Below, piece after piece: positions 11,171 to 20,378 of a DNA stretch of 64,000 nt (the stretch's first letter is position 1; the number at the start of each line of letters is the position of its first letter). This DNA is from Elstera cyanobacteriorum (GTDB lineage Bacteria; Pseudomonadota; Alphaproteobacteria; Elsterales; Elsteraceae). Position numbers and translations under genes: made by a program. The notes below the pieces were generated by a model. It ran no database searches. It saw nothing but the letters and a program-made list of their open reading frames with translations, and was not told the origin of the DNA. The stretch is taken from contig NZ_NOXS01000021.1 in assembly GCF_002251735.1 (NCBI RefSeq), positions 33,720-97,719 of the forward strand. Reading direction: 5' to 3'.

Positions 11171-13554
11171 GGCACCCTCCGACGCGCCAAACGGAAACTA
11201 TTGGCGATAACCAGCAGCGAAGACGACGACATGGCCGCTGCTGCGATCAGCGGCGTGACCAGCCCGGCAATCGCCAGCGGCACCGCCAGAAGATTATACA
11301 CCAGCGCAATCAGCAGATTTTCCCGCGCCAACCGCTGCGCCGCCCGCCCGGTATCGAGCGCGAGAAGCACGGGGGCGAGTTTTTCGCCCTGGAAGACCAG
11401 ATCCGCCGTCGTCTGCGCCACATCGGCGGCACTGGTGGGAGAGAGGGAAACGGTCGCCGCCGCCAGCGCCGGGGCGTCGTTCAAACCATCGCCGACCATC
11501 AATACGTTCCGCCCTTCGGCGCGCAGATTTTCCAGAAAAGCGACCTTATCCGCCGGGGTTGCCCCCCCGCGCCAGTCGGTCATCCCCAGCGTCTCGGCCA
11601 CGGCTTGGGCTGCGACGGGCCGGTCGCCAGAGAGGAGCGCCAACCGATAGCCCTGCTGGCGTAGGGCATCCATCACCGCCCGTGCATCGGGGCGCAGCGG
11701 ATCGGTAAAGATAAAGCGCACCGGCGCCTGACCGGGTTCGGTAAACCAAAGCTCCGGCGCGCTATCGTCCGCTGCCCCCGCCCCGCCGCAGAAACTGCGG
11801 CTGCCAAGGCGCACCTCGCCGGTCGGGGACGTCCAACGCAGCCCGAGACCTGGGATTTCCTCGACACCGTCGCGGGCGGTGCCGGGACCGGCGGCCTCCA
11901 CCAGCGCCCGCGATAACGGGTGGCGGCTGGCGCGCGCCAAGGTCGCCGCGCGGTTGAGGAGATCGGCGGAATAGCCCTCCCGCGCTTGAAGAACGGGCCG
12001 ACCGAGCGTTAGTGTCCCTGTCTTGTCGAAAACAATGTCGGTCACGCCGTCGAGCCGTTCCAGCGCGGTGGCGGATTTCAGCAGCACGCCGCGCTTCATC
12101 AGGCGGGCGCTCGCCAACACCTGCACCACGGGCACCGCGAGGGCCAGCGCGCAGGGGCAGGTGATGATCAGCACGGCCACCGCCGCATAGAGCGCATCCT
12201 GCCAGGGCGCCCCCATTCCGAATACCCAGCCGAGGAAGGTCGCCAGCGCCGTTACATGCACGACCGGCGCGTAGCGTTTCGCCACCCGGTCGGCCAGCGC
12301 GATGAAGCGCGAGCGGCGCGACTCCGCCGCTTCCATCAGGCGGACGATTTCGGCCAGCAACGTGCCGTCGCCGGTAGCAGTCGCTTCGCAGGTCAAGGGG
12401 GCGCCGAGGTTCAGCATGCCCGCGTGGACCGTATCGCCGGGCTTTACCGAGCGCGGCAGGCTTTCCCCCGTGACAAGACTGGTATCGAGCGCCGACGTGC
12501 CCTCAACAACGCAGCCATCGACGCCAATGCGCTCGCCTGCCGCGACCAGAATGCGGTCGCCGACGGCCACGCGGTCGGCGGGCAGCGTCGTAACCGTGCC
12601 GCCTTTGCCCAGCACCCGCACCGCCGTTGTCCGCAAGGTGAGCAATTGTTCGGCGACAGCCCGCGCCGCACCGCGCGCATAGTGATCGAACACCCGGCCA
12701 ACCAGCAGGAAGAACAGCAGCATGGTCACGCCGTCAAAAAAGGCGTGCTCCGCCCCCTGCGAGGTTTGATAGAGGCTCATCAGCGTCGTCAGCGTCACGC
12801 CGATGGAAACGGGCACATCCATATTGGTGTGCCCCTGGCGCAACGCCGCCCAGGCTGATTTGAAGAAGGGCTGCCCGGCATAAAGCACGGCGGGCAAGGC
12901 AATCAGCGCCGAAACCCAATGCAGCAAGTCGCGCGTCGCCTGCCCCATGCCCTGCACATGTCCGGCCCAAATGCCGACCGACAGCAGCATGATATTCATC
13001 GCGGCAAACCCAGCGACGGCGAGCGCCCGCAACAGTTCCTTACTCGTGCGATCACGGGCGGTTTTCAGGCTTTGCGGATCGAAGGGAATCAGCCGATACC
13101 CGAGCTTTTCGATAGCTTCCACCGGGCGGCGCCAATCGTCCGGCGTGCCGTGCCAGGTGAGGCGCAGGCGGCTGGTGGTCATATTGACCCGGCCTTCCAG
13201 CATGCCCGGCAGTTTCGCCAAAACCGCTTCGATCAGCCAAACGCAGGCCGCGCATTGCAGACCATCGACCATAACGGTCAGGCTGGCCGTCCCCGTGTCC
13301 TTTCCCGGGCGAACGAAGGCGGCCATGTCGGCCCCCTCCTCCTCCGGGCGGGGGGCGCGGGCGTCGGGATCGAGGCACCGGCGCGCGTAATATTGATCGA
13401 GACCGAGGTCATGGATCAGCGCATAAGCGCCCGCGCAACCGTGGCAGCAGAACCGTTCCCCCGGCTCGATACTAGCCGCGAGAGGCTCCCCGCAATGGGC
13501 GCAAGCGGTTAGCGCCGGACTCTCGGGAACCGCCTCGGCCCGCAGCGCTGTCAT
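11158..13554 (-). CDS. ccoI: copper-transporting P1B-type ATPase for cbb3 oxidase (CcoI/FixI)
   Basis: A 798-residue protein. The N-terminus has a Cys-rich region (ACAHCGEP, FCCHGCAGAY) and a heavy-metal-associated domain with CAAC in GLQCAACVWLIE. The core has the CPC transmembrane metal motif (TCPCALALA), DKTGTLT with the phosphorylated Asp, and GDGLNDAPAL. It delivers copper for the CcoN active site. The ATG at 13554 overlaps the ccoH stop (ATGA), which indicates coupling. Confidence 0.95.
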   Translation of the reverse strand: MTALRAEAVPESPALTACAHCGEPLAASIEPGERFCCHGCAGAYALIHDLGLDQYYARRCLDPDARAPRPEEEGADMAAFVRPGKDTGTASLTVMVDGLQCAACVWLIEAVLAKLPGMLEGRVNMTTSRLRLTWHGTPDDWRRPVEAIEKLGYRLIPFDPQSLKTARDRTSKELLRALAVAGFAAMNIMLLSVGIWAGHVQGMGQATRDLLHWVSALIALPAVLYAGQPFFKSAWAALRQGHTNMDVPVSIGVTLTTLMSLYQTSQGAEHAFFDGVTMLLFFLLVGRVFDHYARGAARAVAEQLLTLRTTAVRVLGKGGTVTTLPADRVAVGDRILVAAGERIGVDGCVVEGTSALDTSLVTGESLPRSVKPGDTVHAGMLNLGAPLTCEATATGDGTLLAEIVRLMEAAESRRSRFIALADRVAKRYAPVVHVTALATFLGWVFGMGAPWQDALYAAVAVLIITCPCALALAVPVVQVLASARLMKRGVLLKSATALERLDGVTDIVFDKTGTLTLGRPVLQAREGYSADLLNRAATLARASRHPLSRALVEAAGPGTARDGVEEIPGLGLRWTSPTGEVRLGSRSFCGGAGAADDSAPELWFTEPGQAPVRFIFTDPLRPDARAVMDALRQQGYRLALLSGDRPVAAQAVAETLGMTDWRGGATPADKVAFLENLRAEGRNVLMVGDGLNDAPALAAATVSLSPTSAADVAQTTADLVFQGEKLAPVLLALDTGRAAQRLARENLLIALVYNLLAVPLAIAGLVTPLIAAAAMSSSSLLVIANSFRLARRRVPWIS

Positions 13555-14048
13555 CGCACGATCAACCGCTGATCGAGCACGGCATGGTCCGTGCCCCGGC
13601 GCACCACCATACGCGCCTCCCACTGGCCCGGGCGCAGACCGGTCACGGTCGCCTGCGCCGTCCCGCCTTCGACCGGCAGGGTCAGAACCGGCAGGCTATC
13701 GCCCTCCAACGGGCGCGACAGGGTGAGTTGCACGACGGCGTCAGCGAGCGGCCCGGTGGCATCCGTCACAGCGATCACCACCCGGCCCGTGCCCTTGGCG
13801 GCATCGAACCCGCTAACGGTCGTCTGCGCCTGCCACCCGAGTTTCGCTTGCTCCCGCGCTGCCGCCAGCAACTTATTATAGGCGATACCGCGCTCGTAAG
13901 GTTTTTCGACAACCAGCCCTACGGGCTGCCGGGTCGAGTAATAAAGCAGAAAACCATTGGGGATCAGCACGGTCAGAAACCCAACGACGAAGACCCATGG
14001 AATCCAGCGGGACCGGCGAGAAAGATCGGCAGCGGGTAGCGTCGTCAT
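13551..14048 (-). CDS. ccoH: cbb3 oxidase assembly protein CcoH/FixH
   Basis: A 165-residue protein starting at ATG 14048 with a GGAG site 8 bases upstream. It has one N-terminal membrane helix (WIPWVFVVGFLTVLIPNGFLLYY) followed by a periplasmic domain containing PYERGIAYNKLLAAAREQAKLGW, characteristic of FixH. It works with CcoI in assembling the oxidase. It lies between ccoG and ccoI as in other alphaproteobacteria. Confidence 0.92.
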   Translation of the reverse strand: MTTLPAADLSRRSRWIPWVFVVGFLTVLIPNGFLLYYSTRQPVGLVVEKPYERGIAYNKLLAAAREQAKLGWQAQTTVSGFDAAKGTGRVVIAVTDATGPLADAVVQLTLSRPLEGDSLPVLTLPVEGGTAQATVTGLRPGQWEARMVVRRGTDHAVLDQRLIVR

Positions 14049-14115
14049 AATCGGCTCCTCAATCATAGAATACACATTCCCAAGGGCGCGGGCGCTCACC
14101 CGCGCAGGGGATGCG

Positions 14116-15639
14116 CTAGGGAACGGGCGGGCCGATGAACAAGGTCTCGGCGGCGGCACGTTCACCGGTTTTGCTGTTCTTAACCGCCACGGTGACGGAT
14201 AGGCGTTCCTGCTGCAACTGGGCCTTCGGCGCCTTGACGAACAGCCGAATGGTGCTGACCGTATCGGCGGGCAGGACGAGTTTTTCCGCGCTTAGCTCGC
14301 TATCATCCTGACCGCGCACCGCAAGGTCCGCCCCCGGCAGACCGGTAACGCTTAGCGTGAAATCCTGGGCGTCACGCTGCTTGTTGATGATCTTCAGCGT
14401 ATAGGCATTGCGGATGCTGCCATCGGATAGGCCGACGAACAGCGGCGCCCGGTCGCGCAACACCGTGATTTCCGTCGTCGCGCGCGACAATAGCCCCCAC
14501 AGCATGACGGCGGACAGGATCACCAGCGCCGCCACATAGATAAACGTACGGGCGCGGAAGAATTTATACTTGGCCTCCTTGCCCGCCGCTTTCGCCTGCT
14601 GATGCGCCAGCGTATCCCAGGTAATCAGGCCTTTCGGCCGGTCCACCTTGCTCATGACCTCGTCGCAGGCATCGGCACAGAGACCGCAGTTGATACATTC
14701 AAGCTGCACGCCGTCGCGGATATCGATGCCGGTCGGGCAGACCGCCACACACTGCTTGCAGTCGATGCAGTCGCCGCGCCCGTCCCACGGGTCGCCCGCC
14801 TTATGCTTACCGCGCGGCTCGCCCCGCCATTTCTGATAGGTGACGATGAGCGTTTGTTCATCAAGCATCGCCGCCTGAAAGCGCGGCCAAGGGCACATAT
14901 AGGTGCACACCTGCTCCCGCGCCCAGCCTGCCAGCACATAGGTCGTCGCCGTAAACAGGCCGACGAAGAAATAGGTCGTGCCGCCCGCCTCGCCGGTAAA
15001 AAACTGCCGCGTGACGGTTGGAGCATCCTGATAATACATGATCCAGGCGCCGCCAGTGGCCAGGGCAATGACCAGCCAGATCGCGTGTTTCAGCAGCTTC
15101 TTGCCCCATTTCGAGGCCGACCAGGGCGCTTGATCAAGGCGCATCCGGGCGTTGCGGTCGCCTTCGATCCGCCGTTCGACCCAAAGGTAAAGATCGGTCC
15201 AAACCGTCTGCGGGCAGGAATAGCCGCACCACAGCCGCCCAAACAGGCTCGTGACCAAGAAGAGCGCGACGGCGGCCAGAATCAACAGGCCCGTGAGGTA
15301 ATAAATTTCCTGCGGCCAGATTTCGAGACCGAAAAAATACCCACGCCGCCCATCGAGATCGAGCAAGATTGCCTGGTTCGGCAAGCCCGGTCCCCGGTCC
15401 CAACGCAGCCAGGGGACGAGGTAATAGACCGCAAGGCAGAAAATCAGAATGGCCCATTTGACCTGACGAGCCGGACCGCTGACCGCCTTGGGGTAAACTT
15501 TCACCCGATTGGCATAGAGCGAGTCGCCCGCCGACTTCAGCGTCTCGCGCTGCTGTTTGGCGGAGAGAACGGGATCGCTCCCGTCAGGATGAAGGGAAGC
15601 GGGCTTTGCCGCGGTCCGGGCTACCGGCTGGTCGGCCAT
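14116..15639 (-). CDS. ccoG: cytochrome c oxidase accessory protein CcoG (RdxA/FixG)
   Basis: A 507-residue membrane iron-sulfur protein. Several N-terminal membrane helices include a Cys pair in WCGYSCPQTVW. Two 4Fe-4S ferredoxin motifs follow at about residues 290-325 (CIDCKQCVAVCPTG and CINCGLCADACDEVM). A C-terminal Ig-like FixG domain follows a last helix. CcoG is thought to reduce copper during cbb3 oxidase assembly. It is the first gene after ccoP, separated from it by a strong hairpin. Confidence 0.95.
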   Translation of the reverse strand: MADQPVARTAAKPASLHPDGSDPVLSAKQQRETLKSAGDSLYANRVKVYPKAVSGPARQVKWAILIFCLAVYYLVPWLRWDRGPGLPNQAILLDLDGRRGYFFGLEIWPQEIYYLTGLLILAAVALFLVTSLFGRLWCGYSCPQTVWTDLYLWVERRIEGDRNARMRLDQAPWSASKWGKKLLKHAIWLVIALATGGAWIMYYQDAPTVTRQFFTGEAGGTTYFFVGLFTATTYVLAGWAREQVCTYMCPWPRFQAAMLDEQTLIVTYQKWRGEPRGKHKAGDPWDGRGDCIDCKQCVAVCPTGIDIRDGVQLECINCGLCADACDEVMSKVDRPKGLITWDTLAHQQAKAAGKEAKYKFFRARTFIYVAALVILSAVMLWGLLSRATTEITVLRDRAPLFVGLSDGSIRNAYTLKIINKQRDAQDFTLSVTGLPGADLAVRGQDDSELSAEKLVLPADTVSTIRLFVKAPKAQLQQERLSVTVAVKNSKTGERAAAETLFIGPPVP

Positions 15640-15652
15640 TCTCTAAAACTCC

Positions 15653-15689
15653 ACCCCGCCCCGCGCACTGCAGACGCGCGGGGCGGGGT
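15653..15689 (-). terminator. perfect 14-bp GC-rich hairpin between ccoP and ccoG
   Basis: The arms 15653-15666 and 15676-15689 are exact complements (ACCCCGCCCCGCGC) around a nine-base loop. On the minus strand the 3' arm is followed by GGAGTTTTAG, a poor U tract. It could be a partial terminator or an mRNA-stabilising structure that sets a higher level of ccoNOQP than of the assembly genes. Confidence 0.55.
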
Positions 15690-15735
15690 TCTATCGTCAA
15701 GTCACAGGATACATGGGTGGGGACTCGCAGCCGCC

Positions 15736-16614
15736 TTACTGGCCGCCCCCCAACGAATGCACATAGAGGGTTACCATTTTGATCTGCGCCTCGGTCAGAC
15801 GGCCCGACCACGCCGGCATCACGCCTTGACGCGGGGCGCTGATCTGCTTAACCAACGACGCTTTGTCGCCGCCATAGAGCCAAATGGCATCGGAAAGACG
15901 CGGCCCGCCGAGGTCTTTCAACCCTTCGCCTTTGGCACCGTGGCAGGCGACGCATTGTTCGCCGAAGACCACCGCACCGCGCTTAGCCGCATCGGACAGG
16001 GCCGTGCCCGCCGGGGTGCCGAGCGCCAGAACATAGTCGGCCACATCGCTGATCTGGGCCGGGGTCAGCAGACCATCGGCGCCGAAGCGCGGCATCGCCG
16101 AGTCGCGGGCATCCGCCCCGCCGTTGCGGATCCCGTGGGTAACCGTCTGCTGGATCGCGGCGCGCGTGCCGCCCCACAGCCAATCATCGTCCGCCAGCAC
16201 GGGGAAGCCGCCGGGGCGGCCCGACCCGCCGACGCCGTGACAGGGGGCGCAATTATCGTTGAAAACAGCGCGCCCGCCGGTCAGGGCGAAAGTCGCCAGT
16301 TCCGGGTTCTTCTGCACATCGTCAATCGGCGTTTCTGCCAGCTTGGCCATCATCGGTGCGCGCTGGTCCGCCGCCTGCTTCAGCGCGGTTTCGATATTCT
16401 GCCGCTCGGAATAGCCGAGAAGCCCCTTGAAATAGGTCCCCCCCAGCGGCACCGAGGGATAGAGTATCATCCAGATGACACCCCACACGATGGTGGCATA
16501 CAGCGTGTAGAGCCACCACTTCGGCAGGGGCGTATTGAGTTCCTTAATCCCGTCCCACTCGTGGCCGGTCGTATCGGTGCCGGTAACGGCATCCTTTTCG
16601 ATTTTCGTCGGCAT
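15736..16614 (-). CDS. ccoP: cbb3-type cytochrome c oxidase subunit III (dihaem)
   Basis: A 292-residue protein with two N-terminal hydrophobic segments (WWLYTLYATIVWGVIWMILYP is the main one) and two c-type haem motifs, CAPCHG at about residue 127 and CVACHG at about 218. The C-terminal Met ligand is in QGVMPAW. It passes electrons from cytochrome c to CcoO. It follows ccoQ by 67 bases. Confidence 0.95.
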   Translation of the reverse strand: MPTKIEKDAVTGTDTTGHEWDGIKELNTPLPKWWLYTLYATIVWGVIWMILYPSVPLGGTYFKGLLGYSERQNIETALKQAADQRAPMMAKLAETPIDDVQKNPELATFALTGGRAVFNDNCAPCHGVGGSGRPGGFPVLADDDWLWGGTRAAIQQTVTHGIRNGGADARDSAMPRFGADGLLTPAQISDVADYVLALGTPAGTALSDAAKRGAVVFGEQCVACHGAKGEGLKDLGGPRLSDAIWLYGGDKASLVKQISAPRQGVMPAWSGRLTEAQIKMVTLYVHSLGGGQ

Positions 16615-16681
16615 GGCCGTAATCCTTCATGCAAATCCCGAGCAGGCGGCAAAGCCTGCGACGACGCATTTGCGGCAAATC

Positions 16682-16834
16682 TCAGCGGTCGTCTTCGAGC
16701 GGAATGCGGGCGTGGGCATCCATCGCCTTACGGCGCTTGGGCCAATACACCCAGACAATCATCCCGATGAACAGCATCAAGACCCAAGCGATCCAGTAGG
16801 ACCGAACTGTCATGTAGAGATCGACGAGATCCAT
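16682..16834 (-). CDS. ccoQ: cbb3-type cytochrome c oxidase subunit CcoQ
   Basis: A 50-residue protein starting at ATG 16834 with an AAGGAG site upstream. It has one membrane helix (SYWIAWVLMLFIGMIVWVYW) followed by a basic PKRRKAM segment and an acidic tail, the standard CcoQ layout. It lies between ccoO (10 bases) and ccoP. CcoQ stabilises the assembled oxidase. Confidence 0.92.
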   Translation of the reverse strand: MDLVDLYMTVRSYWIAWVLMLFIGMIVWVYWPKRRKAMDAHARIPLEDDR

Positions 16835-16844
16835 GACGCGCTCC

Positions 16845-17570
16845 TTACTGCTGGAGATCCTTGAGGGTCAGCGCGTTGAAATCGACCAGCGTGCCGAGCA
16901 TCTGGAGGTAGGCGACGAGCGCGTCCATCTCCGTCAGCTTCGCGGGGTCGCCGTCGAAATCGCCCGTCACCGCTTTCGGGTAGCGCTTCAGCAGCGCCGC
17001 CGTATCGGCGTCGGGGTTGGCCTGATCCCTCAGATCCTTCTCCGCTTGGGCGATTTGCTCCTCGGTATACGGCACGCCGACGCGCTTGTTCGCGGTCAGA
17101 TGGCCCGCCGGATCGACGAACTTCAACTCGCGCTGTGCCAAGAAAGCATAGGCGGGCATCACGGAGCCGGGAACGATGGCCTGCGGATTTTCCAAATGGG
17201 CGACGTGCCAGGCGTTCGAATATTTGCCGCCGACGCGCGCCAAATCCGGCCCAGTGCGCTTCGATCCCCACTGGAACGGCTTGTCGTACTTGCTTTCCGC
17301 GGCAATCGAGTAGGGACCGTACCGCTCCACCTCGTCCCGGAAGGGGCGAATCTGCTGGCTATGGCAGAGGTAGCAGCCTTCACGGACGTAGACATTGCGG
17401 CCCGCCAGCTCAAGCGGTGTATAGGGGCGCACCCCTTCCACCTTCTCGATGGTGGTTTCGACCGTGAACAGCGGCACGATTTCGACCAGACCGCCGATGG
17501 CGACCGTCGGCAAGATCAGAACGCTCAGAAGCAGCGCGTTCTTTTCGATGACTTCGTGTTTGAAACCCAT
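16845..17570 (-). CDS. ccoO: cbb3-type cytochrome c oxidase subunit II (monohaem)
   Basis: A 241-residue protein with an N-terminal anchor helix and a single c-haem motif in [15 protein letters not shown]. It has the family segments [31 protein letters not shown] and [10 protein letters not shown]. It starts 2 bases after the ccoN stop. It takes electrons from CcoP and hands them to the haem b of CcoN. Confidence 0.96.
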   Translation of the reverse strand: MGFKHEVIEKNALLLSVLILPTVAIGGLVEIVPLFTVETTIEKVEGVRPYTPLELAGRNVYVREGCYLCHSQQIRPFRDEVERYGPYSIAAESKYDKPFQWGSKRTGPDLARVGGKYSNAWHVAHLENPQAIVPGSVMPAYAFLAQRELKFVDPAGHLTANKRVGVPYTEEQIAQAEKDLRDQANPDADTAALLKRYPKAVTGDFDGDPAKLTEMDALVAYLQMLGTLVDFNALTLKDLQQ

Positions 17571-17572
17571 GA

Positions 17573-19051
17573 TTACGCCTCCGCCTTCACGGTCGCGGCC
17601 TTCGCCACGGGTTCCGCTGCTTCACCACGCCGCACGGTCATGATGAGGTTGTAGACCATGATCAACGCGCCAACGACGAACAGAACGCCGCCCATAGCCC
17701 GGATCACATAGAAGGGGTGCATCGCCTGAACGGTTTCGATGAAGGAATATTGCAGGAAGCCGAACTGGTCATAGGCGCGCCACATCAGGCCCTGCATGAT
17801 CCCGGAAACCCACATCGAGGTAATGTAGAGAACGATCCCCAGGGTCGCGGTCCAGAAGTGCCAAGCGGCCAGCTTCTTCGAGTAGATGTCCTTCTTCCCC
17901 CACAGGTTCGGCACCATGTAATAGAGCGCGCCGAAGCAGATGAAGGCGACCCAGCCCAAGGCCCCGGAATGCACATGGCCGATGGTCCAATCGGTGTAAT
18001 GGCTGAGCGCATTCACCTGACGAACCGACATCAGCGGGCCTTCAAAGGTGCTCATCCCATAGAAACCGACGGCGGAAACCGAGAAGCGCAGGCCCGGATC
18101 GGTCCGTAGCTTGTCCCAGGCGCCCGAGAGGGTCATGAGGCCGTTGATCATGCCGCCCCAGGAAGGCATCCACAGGATGATCGAGAAGACCATGCCCAGC
18201 GTCTGCGCCCAATCCGGCAAGGCAGTGTAGTGCAGATGGTGCGGACCCGCCCAGATATAGAGGAAAATCAACGCCCAGAAGTGGATGATCGACAGGCGAT
18301 AGGAATAGATCGGACGTTCGGCGCGTTTCGGGATGTAGTAGTACATCATCGCGAGGAAGCCGGCGGTCAGGAAGAAGCCCACGGCATTATGGCCGTACCA
18401 CCATTGCACCAGCGCATCCTGCACCCCGGAGTAAACCGAGTAGCTCTTAGCGCTGAACAGGCTGACCGGCATCGACAGGTTATTACCGATGTGCAGCATA
18501 GCGATGGTGATGATGAAGGCTAGGTAGAACCAGTTGGCCACATAGATATGCGGCTCTTTGCGCTTCATCAGCGTGCCGAGGAAGACGATCAGATAGGCAA
18601 CCCAAACGATGGTTAGCCACAGATCGATGAACCATTCCGGTTCGGCATATTCCTTACCCTGGGAATAGCCCAGCACATAGCTAAGCGCCGCCATCACGAT
18701 GAAGAACTGATAGCCCCAGAACACGAATTCGGCCAGGGCGCGCCCGCCGAACAGCGGCGTGCGGCAAGTGCGCTGTACGACCTGGAACGAGGTTCCGATC
18801 AGCATCGACCCACCGAAAGCAAAAATCGCCGCCGAGGTGTGGACCGGGCGCAGACGGCCGAAGGTCGTATATTCCAAACCCAGGTTTAGGGCCGGAAACG
18901 CCAATTGAAAGGCGATATAGGTGCCCGCCGCAAACGCCACCACGGCCCAAAACACAGCCATGATCACAAATTTGCGGACGACATCCTCATTATAGGCCTC
19001 AACAGCGCGCGCGGGCGCGGCCGTCGATCCCAGGGCCAAGGTTGCGTCCAT
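17573..19051 (-). CDS. ccoN: cbb3-type cytochrome c oxidase subunit I (catalytic)
   Basis: A 492-residue protein with about 12 membrane helices. Histidine-bearing segments typical of CcoN are seen: [32 protein letters not shown] and [11 protein letters not shown] took the ATG at 19051; a TTG five codons upstream is possible. The subunit carries the low-spin haem b and the b3-CuB site that reduces oxygen with high affinity. A perfect FNR box lies 109 bases upstream. Confidence 0.96.
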   Translation of the reverse strand: MDATLALGSTAAPARAVEAYNEDVVRKFVIMAVFWAVVAFAAGTYIAFQLAFPALNLGLEYTTFGRLRPVHTSAAIFAFGGSMLIGTSFQVVQRTCRTPLFGGRALAEFVFWGYQFFIVMAALSYVLGYSQGKEYAEPEWFIDLWLTIVWVAYLIVFLGTLMKRKEPHIYVANWFYLAFIITIAMLHIGNNLSMPVSLFSAKSYSVYSGVQDALVQWWYGHNAVGFFLTAGFLAMMYYYIPKRAERPIYSYRLSIIHFWALIFLYIWAGPHHLHYTALPDWAQTLGMVFSIILWMPSWGGMINGLMTLSGAWDKLRTDPGLRFSVSAVGFYGMSTFEGPLMSVRQVNALSHYTDWTIGHVHSGALGWVAFICFGALYYMVPNLWGKKDIYSKKLAAWHFWTATLGIVLYITSMWVSGIMQGLMWRAYDQFGFLQYSFIETVQAMHPFYVIRAMGGVLFVVGALIMVYNLIMTVRRGEAAEPVAKAATVKAEA

Positions 19052-19159
19052 GATGGCAATTCCCAATTACGTCAGAAACCCGGCGTGAGTGCCGCCGCCT
19101 TGGCCACACTCTTGCCGGAATTATCTTTTTGATTATGCGGCGGCTGCCGCACAAAGACC

Positions 19160-19173
19160 TTGATCCAAATCAA
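19160..19173. promoter_or_regulatory. FNR/FixK box upstream of ccoNOQP
   Basis: TTGATCCAAATCAA is a perfect FNR consensus (TTGATnnnnATCAA). On the minus strand a -10-like CATAAT at 19137-19132 puts the predicted start near 19125, about 41.5 bases from the centre of the box. That is the class II activation spacing. It predicts oxygen-limited induction of the cbb3 operon. Confidence 0.85.
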
Positions 19174-19188
19174 GCCCCCGGCGCACGC

Positions 19189-19386
19189 CTAGGCGTGGCG
19201 TTCTTGATCAGCCCGATCAAAATGGCCCTTGATCAGTTGGAAATTGAACAGGACGGCAAAAACGAACAGCGATAAGCCGAACAGGTGAACTTCCGAATCG
19301 TGGGCCCCCGAGGCCATGAACAAGCCGCCGATCCCCAGCACGGCCACGAAAAGGCCGATGATGCTATCGATAAGGCCGGTCTTCAT
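19189..19386 (-). CDS. 65-residue membrane protein upstream of ccoN
   Basis: A short protein with two hydrophobic segments (GLIDSIIGLFVAVLGIGGLFMASG and LFGLSLFVFAVLFNFQLI) and a charged tail (KGHFDRADQERHA). An AAGGAG site lies 8 bases before the ATG at 19386. The gene ends 15 bases before the ccoN FNR box. No family is recognised; the position suggests a role linked to the oxidase or to respiration. Confidence 0.7.
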   Translation of the reverse strand: MKTGLIDSIIGLFVAVLGIGGLFMASGAHDSEVHLFGLSLFVFAVLFNFQLIKGHFDRADQERHA

Positions 19387-19447
19387 ACTGCAGCTCCTTA
19401 TGCAAAGGGCGAGAGGAGAACGGGGGCCACACTATCCGGGTTGCGTG

Positions 19448-20236
19448 TCAATTAGGCGGCGTCACAAGGTCACGGTAAGCATGCCAAGTGGCGTGGCCGA
19501 TCAACGGCATCAGAAGAATGAACCCCAGGTAAAAGGTTGCGATACTTACCGCAGTTGCGAAAGCGATCAAGCCCGCCCAAAGGGCCATGGCCGGCCAGTT
19601 GAGACGCACCGCAAGAACACTCGTCGCCACCGCTTCGACGACGTTCACGTCGCGGTCCAACAGCATCGGGATCGACACGCAGGACACCGCAAACGCAATC
19701 GCCGCCAAGGCCGCCCCCAGAATGGTCCCGACCACTAGGAAGGTCAGGCTCATCGATGGGGTCAGCAGAAAATCCAAAAGGCTGGCGACCGATACATCCC
19801 GCACGCCGTAAAACAGCGCGAAAAGCAAGGTCGCCGTTCTGATCCAGGCCAGATGGATCATCAGCAAGAACATGCCCATCAAGCCCAACTGCGTGGGATT
19901 GCGGGCGATGCCGTCGAACCCGACGCCCAAGCTGATGGGCTGCCCGGTTTCAAGCCGCCGACTAATCTCATACAAGCCCGCCGCCATCATCGGCGCTACC
20001 AACGCAAAGCCTGCGAGCATCGGCAGCAGCAGAAACGGCAGATCCGCCCCGAACAAAACCAGCGTCAGCGCCAAGCTGACGGCAAAAACGGCGCACCCGT
20101 AGGAAAGGCTTAAGAACTTTTCCCGTTGCAGATCGCGCCAGCCTGCCGCCAGCCACTGCCAGGGCTGATCGACGGGCACCGACTTGATCTGCGGTGCGAT
20201 TGGTGAATAAACGGGTAAGGTATGGGCCATGGTCAT
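19448..20236 (-). CDS. DUF2189 integral membrane protein
   Basis: A 262-residue protein with about six membrane helices and the DUF2189 N-terminal pattern, WQWLAAGWRDLQREKFLSLSYG followed by a hydrophobic stretch. The ATG at 20236 (MTMAH) or 20230 (MAH) are alternative starts. Function is unknown. A perfect FNR box upstream, shared with the divergent 20379 gene, and a -10-like TATCAA at 20280-20275 put it in the oxygen-limitation regulon. Confidence 0.78.
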   Translation of the reverse strand: MTMAHTLPVYSPIAPQIKSVPVDQPWQWLAAGWRDLQREKFLSLSYGCAVFAVSLALTLVLFGADLPFLLLPMLAGFALVAPMMAAGLYEISRRLETGQPISLGVGFDGIARNPTQLGLMGMFLLMIHLAWIRTATLLFALFYGVRDVSVASLLDFLLTPSMSLTFLVVGTILGAALAAIAFAVSCVSIPMLLDRDVNVVEAVATSVLAVRLNWPAMALWAGLIAFATAVSIATFYLGFILLMPLIGHATWHAYRDLVTPPN

Positions 20237-20302
20237 GCTTCCCCCCCGGGGTCATTTGTGAATGACCCGTGCTTTTGATACGCCGGGCCTTGCTGGAATG
20301 CC

Positions 20303-20316
20303 TTGATGCAGATCAA
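20303..20316. promoter_or_regulatory. FNR box in a divergent promoter
   Basis: TTGATGCAGATCAA is a perfect FNR consensus. On the plus strand a -10-like TATAGC (20338-20343) and on the minus strand a -10-like TATCAA (20280-20275) both place starts about 41 bases from its centre. One bound dimer could therefore activate both directions. Confidence 0.82.
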
Positions 20317-20378
20317 GGCCCGTAAACTCTGCCCGACCTATAGCCAGAGTAGAATAGAGAAATAAGGATTCCCGCGCA

